64,000 nucleotides of DNA from the NCBI RefSeq assembly GCF_000208745.1, contig NC_030853.1, positions 26,493,877 to 26,557,876 of the forward strand. The letters are read 5' to 3'. How positions within the stretch are numbered: position 1 is the stretch's first letter; each line of letters opens with the position of its first letter. Positions 57,514-64,000 of this stretch are shown piece by piece. Below the pieces are notes generated by a model. That model did no database searches and was not told the origin of the DNA. It saw only the letters and a list, made by a program, of their open reading frames with translations. Position numbers and translations under genes: made by a program. Origin of the DNA: Theobroma cacao. Its lineage: Eukaryota > Streptophyta > Magnoliopsida > Malvales > Malvaceae.

Positions 57514-59557
57514 ATAAAATCGGTGTCATTTTCTCCCATGTAACTAAAACCCTAACTCAAAATGCTGTCATTTGAACAAAGCAAGAAGAAAAAAAAAACC
57601 CAGACCAATCAAAATGATGTCGTTTTAATCGACTGAAAGGAAAAATAAAAATGGAGAGACCCTCCAATTGAAGGGTCAATTGCAACCATAGCTTTGAGAG
57701 CTACTTTTATATATAGTATTATATATTATTATATGTATATTATTGAGATTACCCTAATCATTTACAATTTACACTTATAATTGCTTATAAGTACTCCTCC
57801 TCAATATTGTTGTTTTCTTCATTTTGATAAAAAGGCAAATACTGAGAAAATAATAAAAAAATCAGATAAGTATATGTAGACCAGAATAGTGATGGTTGGA
57901 CAATTAAACGGAATAAGCTGATTTTGTATAGAGGACTACGCAAAGCATCTAAATTAAAGAACGGTTAAAGGCACATTTTCTACCCATTAAACAAATCAAA
58001 GGTCTTGGATTACATTTGCTAATATTCTATTACTACGTTTGAGTTGACTAATAATTAATGGTGTGAAAGAAGATAATGATGATGAGACGTTAATTACATA
58101 TAACATTTGTGTATAAAAGAAAAGAGAGAGAGAGATAAGGTATAATCAATTTAAAAACATAAGGGAAACTATACTTTATGTAAAAGAGTGAAAGAAAGAA
58201 TAAAAGGATGGGAATAGCTACTGTTCTGAAGATACCAATTTGGATTCCATGCTTTTGGTTTTTTAACCAATAACAAGAAGAATAGAACCAAAACAAAAAA
58301 AAAAGAAGAAACAAAATGCAATGGAATGTTAAAAGGGTTCCATCAAACGGACTAAGACAAGAGACTTTTTCAGTGAATGGAGGAGACTCCCACTACACAA
58401 GAACAATTGTTGGGAACGATGTGGAAAATTGGATGAAAGAATTAAATCGCTTTCGTGTTTGTGTTTTCTGGCAGTTCCTAAAGAATCGAATTACACAATG
58501 ACAAAGACTTGTATAGATTGAGTCTTGATCGCAATTCTAAAATTTGCATGTGTTTAGGCATGGGGAATTCGATTCTCTTGGCTTTCTAGATTGATTTTCG
58601 CATATATATGTTTGCCCATTAAGTTAATTCTCCCAACAAATCATGGAGTAATCAACTTTTGAAAATTAAACCTTTGAATCCATTCAAAATGCCTTCCATG
58701 ACAGGAAAGAGTGAGGAAAGGATTTCTTTTGACTTTATGGCAGCTAAATTCAAAATAAAATGTTTTATCTGCCATTTTTCCTTCCACTTCATCCGTGGAG
58801 TTCTTTTTTTCCCCACCGATCATCATGTGTTGTGTAATAAACGTACATATGCGCGTACAAAGATACCCAAATCCACTCAAAATGGAAAAAGGGGTGTCGG
58901 ATTAGTCAGACTCATCCGGAACTTTGTGTAAAGTCCACAAAAGCTGAATAAGCCGAAGCTAGTGACCTACCCAACCCAAAAGAAAGTTCGACCTTGTATC
59001 CATTTGTCAACTTAATATGCTTAAGTCGTTATCAACAACAATGAATTCAAACGACAAGCCAAATAAAATAAATACAAAATTTGACATAAAATTTTTTTTC
59101 CTTTAAACTGGTTTTTTCCTTTCGAATTTCCTTATTTTTGGTATGAATTCAATGGCAAATACAAAAGGGTTGAGCCAATTTGTGCTCGAGAATATTATAA
59201 TGAATGCTTAAATTCAAATATTATTAAGACACACAAATAAATCAAACATTCAAAACATGAATATATTTAGGACTTTAGTAACTGAATGTGTTCCACAACT
59301 TGTTTGGATTTTGCCCACATGCTTGACTTTGTCCATTAGAGCGGGGAGAAAAACGAAGTTAGAAAGAAAAAAAAATGGAAGGATTCTAGAAGTTGGATAA
59401 TTTTCTAAAGTCAAATTCAGCGTCGTTACAATGAGAAAGGACAGGGAAAGAAACACCTACCTATGCTACTTGTTAGGGACTAGGGTAGTGCAGAAAATGA
59501 CCAGGTGGTTTGACAATTCTTACTAGATATATGGAAGAGTTAGCCGAAGAAATCAAT

Positions 59558-59642
59558 GGGGTGGTGGCGCAGTTGGCTAGCGCGTAGGTCTCATAGCTTC
59601 TGAGTTATCCTGAGGTCGAGAGTTCGAGCCTCTCTCACCCCA
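59558..59642 (+). tRNA. tRNA-Met (CAT), elongator type, with intron
   Basis: The 85-nt gene opens GGGGTGG and closes TCACCCC plus discriminator A, giving a seven-pair acceptor stem with one G-U. The A box is TGGCGCAGTTGG and the B box region GAGTTCGAGCC. The anticodon CAT is at 59592-59594. An 11-nt intron (GCTTCTGAGTT, 59596-59606) follows the base after the anticodon, the canonical position. Removing it leaves CTCATA joined to ATCCTGAGG. Plant elongator Met tRNAs carry an intron here, whereas initiators do not. Translation uses it to decode internal AUG codons. Confidence 0.96.
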
Positions 59643-59643
59643 C

Positions 59644-59649
59644 TTTTTT
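59644..59649 (+). terminator. RNA polymerase III terminator of tRNA-Met
   Basis: A run of six T residues begins two bases after the end of the mature tRNA sequence, the standard polymerase III stop signal. Confidence 0.85.
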
Positions 59650-60306
59650 AAGTATGAAAATCATAACTGACAGCCCAACTTGGATAGTATGAAGTTATTC
59701 TCTCTTACTAGCTCGCCAACCTGCTGATTTACACAAACTCGTTGCTCCAGTATAAAAATTGACAGACATTAAGCTTATAAGGAAAAAAAACAAATGGCTA
59801 AGAACAAATAATCTGGTATCAGATATTAAGATCTTGCTAGTAAGACTTTGCACTATCAATTAAGCTCAAATAGCATTGCACAAACTTGTTTTCTTAATTG
59901 ACATTTTCTCTCTTTCCACTTTCTAATCATATTTGTGCTACCAGAATGCTAGGCAATATTTAAATTCAATGTAGGAGAGAAACTGCTTGCCTTACAGTTT
60001 ACTTATGGGATGTTTTGCCGAAACTGGTAGTTGCTTTTATAAAAGAAGCTAAATTTGTATATGTTTTTACTGTGGTGACATGATCAGATTTGGAATATCT
60101 ACTCTCAGAGAACAAACCAGCCACAACCATTTGCACCCGAGAACAAAAACTCAAATATGAACTTCTGCATCTAGAGAAATCATAGTATATTGATACAAAA
60201 CAGAGGAGAGATTGAGATACCATTCATCATTACCCAAAAACTCTTGATGAACATCTCTTGGCAATTGATCACTTAAGTTTTAAACATACTGCAACACTGA
60301 TCAAAA
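59650..60306. other. Intergenic region downstream of tRNA-Met
   Basis: No gene seen. It includes the 3' flank of the minus-strand gene that ends at 60307. The 18-mer CAGCCACAACCATTTGCA at about 60118 recurs in the last exon region of that gene near 60413. Confidence 0.55.
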
Positions 60307-61934
60307 TTAATGCCAGTCTACTATTCCTCCAAATGTTGTAGAGCCCACCCCTTCCCATACTTCACCAGAGCCTACTTCCTCACTGTCAACACCTTCCATG
60401 TCACAGTCCCACCAGCCACAACCATTTGCATCTGCTAGGCAGGGAGCAAAAAATCAAGAATCTAATAGAACTTCACCCGTAAAGAACTTAAAATGAAAAA
60501 AGGAAAATGAAAGAGAACAAAAGCTTCATAGAACTTCACCAGATAATGTATTATGATTAATTCTTGAAGAAATCTTAGGAAATAATTATGCTTACAGTGA
60601 TTATAATGGGGTTTTGGTTTCTTGTTGCTTAGAGAACACTCCCTTCTTCCTCTTTTCTTTGGTTTTGGTGGATCATCTCCCAAAACTAGAAAAGGCCTTC
60701 GTGTTCTGTGCTCTTCAACTAAACCTGGTAATCCACACAATTCAAGTTCATAACCCCTAATGTAAAACATCATAATCAACTGAAAAATGTAAGATTAACC
60801 CAAGCTCATCAACTTTCATATTTAGCAGTCAGAGATGTTACAACTACAACAGAAAATCTATATAGGGTGCAAACTTACCATCCGTTATTTGACAAGAAAA
60901 TGGTAAAATATGTAATACACTAACAATTGACATCTTTAGCTAATTAAGCCATCCTTTATGTTTCGTCTAACTTCTACTTCATGTTCATTTCACTTGCAAA
61001 TGCTCCCCAGACTTGTTATAAGCTTTCTGTCTTTCTGAGCCAATATACATGACATTGACCTGTGTCTGGATAGTTCATTAAAGAAGAATTGCTTGACCAT
61101 GTCTATATATTTGAGGTTGACATTTCTAACATTTAAAACCAAGACACCAGAAAAAGCATAGTTTTTCATAATTGGTGTCCACTTTTCCTCAAGCAAACTT
61201 AGAAACAAAAAAACAAAAGCATTCGATACCTTCAAATGGATTCTGTCTTTTTCTTGAAGTTTCTTCTTTTTCTTCTTCTTCACCAACACCACCTGAACTT
61301 ACCATACAATCTACTTTCTCAGTGCTATCTTGCTTAAACTGCTCAAAAACAACTTTGTCAATAACATCTTTTTTCTCTGTTTCCTCTTCTTTCTTGCTCT
61401 CATTCTGCTTATTAACAGAGTCCCCTTCTTTCCGAAGCAATAGCGATGAGAAAGGCCTTGATTTCTCCTATCAAGAATTGGGTTATTTTCAATTTGAACT
61501 AAGTAAGCTAAAAAAATATATTAAAAATCTTGGCTGCCAGGAAATTCTAAGTAATCAAGTATTAAAGAAAACATTTTCTCCACAAAATTCAGAGGCTCAA
61601 AAATGAAAGTTACAAAAGGGCAAAACATTACCTGTACGGTTTTGGGAATTCCAGAACTTCTGGGAAGCTTTCGGTTCAGGAAATCTGATAATGACGTAAA
61701 CTTCTTCGAATCTTTGTTACGCGAATCCTCTTTTAATTCCTCAGAGCTAATTTCATACAGAGTTTTAACCCAAACCAAAAAAAATCACCAAACTCCAAAA
61801 CAAAAATAGATCAAGAGAGACGAGGGCAAGCGACATTATGATCGGTTTACTTACAAATTGGAAGAGCGTGAGAGGAAGGTTGAAGCAATAGTGTACTGCC
61901 CGAAGACCCTTGTCGGAGTTTGCTTTGAATTCAT
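60307..61934 (-). CDS. Plant protein of unknown function with a conserved-looking Trp/acidic C-terminus
   Basis: Not recognised by name. Minus strand, five exons: 61934-61855, 61746-61632, 61467-61230, 60724-60596, 60431-60307, all in phase, 228 residues. It starts MNSKQTPTRVFGQYTIASTF. Then FTSLSDFLNRKLPRSS at about 44-59 looks like a short folded or docking segment. A lysine/glutamate-rich, probably disordered stretch spans about 80-140. Next come RRPFLVLGDDPPKPKKRGRR (likely nuclear localisation signal at its end), SNKKPKPHYNHY, and the tail GWWDCDMEGVDSEEVGSGEV plus WEGVGSTTFGGIVDWH. No enzyme motif, signal peptide or membrane segment is present. The tail looks familiar from other plant genomes, which suggests a conserved family, but I cannot name it. 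A nuclear, protein-interaction role is a guess from composition. Confidence 0.7.
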
Positions 61935-62480
61935 TTCCTTTTTCTTGTTCTTCACTTCTTCAACCGCTGCTTATATCTTTTCTTTTTTCTGCTTCGATTT
62001 TTAGAATTTGATCTCCATTTTTGAAAAATCGAGGTCTGTTTTTCTAGTTTTGGTCAGTAACTAAATTTTTTGCTTCAATTTTATCTTTTTATGGGTTTGG
62101 GCGCCAAGTTTTTTGGAAGTTTTCACTTTTCAAAAAATTTTTTGCACCCGCTGGAAACAAGCAAGATGCAGTTTATGGGTTGAGACTTGAGATTTGATTT
62201 CGGTAATCTCTCCTACGTCTCAAACATTTTATTTGTGTTCATTTTAATCCTTAATCTTTAAAGTATTGTTCTGTGACTCCTTACATTAACTTATTGAAGT
62301 AAATGCAATTCAGTTTTTTTTTTGGTTTTAGGGAATGCAGATCTACACACAATAGGTCAATAATCAATGAGCAATGGCAACTAAAGCTAAATGGCAGGTT
62401 CAAATCTAATTTTACAAACTAGGAATCTTTTCTTCGATATTCAAAAGGCAGCACATAAATAATCCAAATGAGAGCAGAGA
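61935..62480. other. Upstream region of the unknown-function gene
   Basis: Pyrimidine/purine-biased leader and promoter DNA of the minus-strand gene. A (T)-rich region near 61975-62100 is noted. No coding exon seen. Confidence 0.5.
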
Positions 62481-62863
62481 AGCGCATAGCGCGTGGAATC
62501 GGGTGTTCCACGTCATTATGATGTGTTACAATGGCGGGCGAGGGGCCTTATTCTTGCTGAGAGAAATGAGATTAGGGCTAAAGTTAGCACATAGCGGATG
62601 CATGAAGAATTGATAACAGGTTAGTTACAGACATGAGTGATCAATCTTCGGAACAACTCCTCATTTCAAAGGTAAAAGCAAAGAAGTTTGAGTCGATCAC
62701 GCAAAAAGAAATGGAAGCTTTGTGTTCTGACTCAAATATACTTGAATTTAACATTCCAGTTTAGTTGGAGAAACATCAGAAGGCATGATCAAGGCACTAC
62801 TGCTGCAGCTGTCATAAAGAGCGGCATAAAATGCTAAAATGGCTCAAGTAATCATAAAATACT

Positions 62864-62920
62864 ATGAAATTCCTGACCATCTGCTATCTTTAGGGCCTAA
62901 TCCCAATCCTTCAATAAGTT
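62864..62920 (-). pseudogene. PP2 relic: C-terminal codons only (minus strand)
   Basis: On the minus strand this reads IEGLGLGPKDSRWSGIS then stop, against IEGIDIRPKDS and stop in the intact PP2 exon at 63575. The nucleotide match continues past the stop (AATTTC, ATAGTAT). Only about 12 codons of coding homology survive, so this is a remnant of a duplicated neighbour rather than a gene. Confidence 0.6.
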
Positions 62921-63003
62921 TCAATTACTGCAAATATATATATACAAAAAAAAAACCCTCTCAATCATTAAATATGCCGTGATTATCGAGTTGGGAATTG
63001 GGT

Positions 63004-63057
63004 GGATGGATGGAAATTGAGGTGGCAGATTTCTTCTATGAACAATTTGACAATGGT
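63004..63057 (+). pseudogene. PP2 relic in opposite orientation (plus strand)
   Basis: Plus-strand translation gives GWMEIEVADFFYEQFDNG. The intact PP2 exon on the minus strand reads GWMEVKLGEFFNEHGDDG at its most conserved block, with 9 of 18 positions identical and several conservative changes. A 4-bp TGGA duplication just upstream breaks the frame, and homology fades after residue 18. No start or complete domain remains. Confidence 0.55.
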
Positions 63058-63574
63058 TGTACAATGATACAATGGCCAGCAAGGTCTTATTGCTGGATAA
63101 GGCGAAAAGTTACATACATAGCACAGATGCATGTGATTTGATAACAGACAACTTTAAGAACCACAATAGTCTTTCATTGAAATGATCAATACTAAGACTT
63201 GAGTGATCAATATTCAGTGCAACACAGCTAAACTGCTAAAGGCAACAATTTTAACCTTCTACCCTCTCAAGTAAAGTATTAGTTGAATATAGTATACTCC
63301 AATCTAAAGTAACAGAAGCCACTTTCTAGAAGATCAGCTTCTCTTTGCTTCTACTGGTTTTCTAAGACAGCATATTTAGTTAACAAATTGAAAGGTTTGG
63401 TTTCTCACACAAAATCAAGAAATGGTGTCACACTCCAAATTGGTAGTACTTGGATTAAGATACCACTTCTACAACTATAGTATACCACGCTAGCAAATAT
63501 TCCCACCAAACATGTTGTATATATATGTCACAAGCAATAATTTTATCACAGCATACTATGGAAATTCTTGTCTA

Positions 63575-63974
63575 TCAACTATCTTTAGGCCTAATATCAA
63601 TTCCTTCAATAATGAGGCCTTTCTTAGCGGTAGAATTATCAACCTCCCGTAACCTACAAACAGCTTTCCCATCATCTCCATGTTCATTGAAGAACTCACC
63701 CAACTTAACCTCCATCCACCCATCCCCTCTCTCACGAGAAAATTGAGGAATATTAGATGAAGGGTCCAGGAATACACGAAAAGTACGCCCAGCATCACTT
63801 TCTTCTAACTTGACATGCAGGTCTACAGGTTTTTTGTCAAATCCAGATCTAGATGTTGCAAATTTATAGACAAGGTAAGCTACATAAGCTGTCTTAGGAG
63901 ACAAAATTTTAGTCTCTATCACCCCCTTCACATCCAGTGACCATACTTGTTTGAGCTCAGCAACTTCAGAGAAC
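63575..63974 (-). CDS. Phloem protein 2-like (PP2) lectin, last exon, partial
   Basis: Minus strand, C-terminal exon of a gene that continues beyond the right edge. The acceptor is TTTTTAG at 63981-63975, and the first base completes a codon begun upstream. The 132 visible residues run FSEVAELKQVWSLDVKG, LSPKTAYVAYLVYKFA, RGDGWMEVKLGEFFNEHGDD, GLIIEGIDIRPKDS and stop, all standard PP2 domain blocks in order. PP2 proteins bind N-acetylglucosamine oligomers or high-mannose glycans. Many family members fuse an N-terminal F-box to this domain (PP2-B, substrate receptors of SCF ubiquitin ligases); others are plain PP2-A. The N-terminus is outside the window, so the subtype is open. The final exon shows no damage. 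Confidence 0.88.
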
Positions 63975-64000
63975 CTAAAAATGCAGTCACATATGCATTA

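Larger units (their letters stand above)
52727..59557. other. AT-rich intergenic region with MITEs and tandem repeats
   Basis: Starts with the glucosylceramidase leader and promoter (pyrimidine-rich 52775-52815, GC-richer 52980-53170). No gene is supported further right. It contains the 109-bp tandem duplication at 55024-55241, a Mutator-like MITE at 56055-56545, another foldback element at about 56650-57320, and (TA)13 at 57488-57513, each listed separately. Confidence 0.65.
62518..63240. repeat. Diverged duplication of a PP2 gene's 3' region (two copies)
   Basis: Segment 62518-62660 matches 63060-63215 in order: ACAATGGC, then CTTATT, GCTG, then TGATAACAG, then GAGTGATCAAT. Segment 62855-62920 further matches 63545-63610, the end of the intact PP2 exon. 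Offsets grow from about 540 to 690 bp, showing insertions between the copies. This is an old, collinear tandem duplication around a PP2 gene. Confidence 0.6.

Noticed and set aside
58316..58501. 61-codon plus-strand frame (MQWNVKRVPSNGLRQETFSV...)
   Set aside because: No family resemblance, no splice continuation and AT-rich surroundings. Treated as chance.

Overview
The window is nuclear DNA from a flowering plant. The genes are intron-rich with GT-AG junctions, intergenic DNA is AT-rich, and there is an intron-containing nuclear tRNA-Met. The proteins recognised are plant-specific or plant-type: LEUNIG_HOMOLOG, pTAC5, a TDIF-like CLE peptide, an X8/CBM43 protein, cytosolic glutathione reductase with a C-terminal TNL, and a PP2 phloem lectin. 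It looks like a eudicot, probably a rosid; I cannot name the species from sequence alone. Nothing bacterial, viral or organellar was seen.

Layout. 1-1210 (minus): 5' end of LUH with two non-coding 5' exons, running off the left edge. 4232-6551 (plus): nine-exon GH28 polygalacturonase. 7758-8747 (plus): single-exon secreted glycine-rich protein. 12329-12649 (minus): CLE prepropeptide whose dodecapeptide is the TDIF sequence with Glu at position 10. 13-19.5 kb: long gene desert. 19699-21691 (plus): proline-rich X8 protein. 23562-27340 (plus): eleven-exon type I membrane protein (DUF7794-like). 28335-29750 (plus): single-exon RGG/HABP4-type RNA-binding protein. 30162-32189 (plus): six-exon pTAC5. 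33500-41535 (minus): sixteen-exon GR1. 43494-52726 (minus): eighteen-exon GBA2-type glucosylceramidase with one GC-AG intron. 52.8-59.5 kb: AT-rich, with MITEs and a 109-bp tandem repeat. 59558-59642 (plus): elongator tRNA-Met. 60307-61934 (minus): conserved-looking protein I do not recognise. 62.5-63.3 kb: eroded PP2 fragments in both orientations. 63575-63974 (minus): last exon of an intact PP2 gene running off the right edge.

The exon models were rebuilt by hand by joining reading frames across splice sites. Every internal junction keeps the frame and the joined proteins read through, so I trust the coding coordinates more than UTR or promoter calls. This is a normal euchromatic neighbourhood rather than one pathway. 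Several genes share a cell-wall or apoplast theme (polygalacturonase, glycine-rich protein, X8 protein, CLE peptide). Gene order partly recalls two Arabidopsis segments as I remember them: GR1 next to a GBA2 gene on chromosome 3, and CLE44, an X8 protein and PTAC5 on chromosome 4.

No clearly new biological system is visible. The items most worth checking are the CLE variant, the inverted PP2 relics, the MITE families (one with a strong internal hairpin), the GC-AG intron and the unrecognised 228-residue protein.
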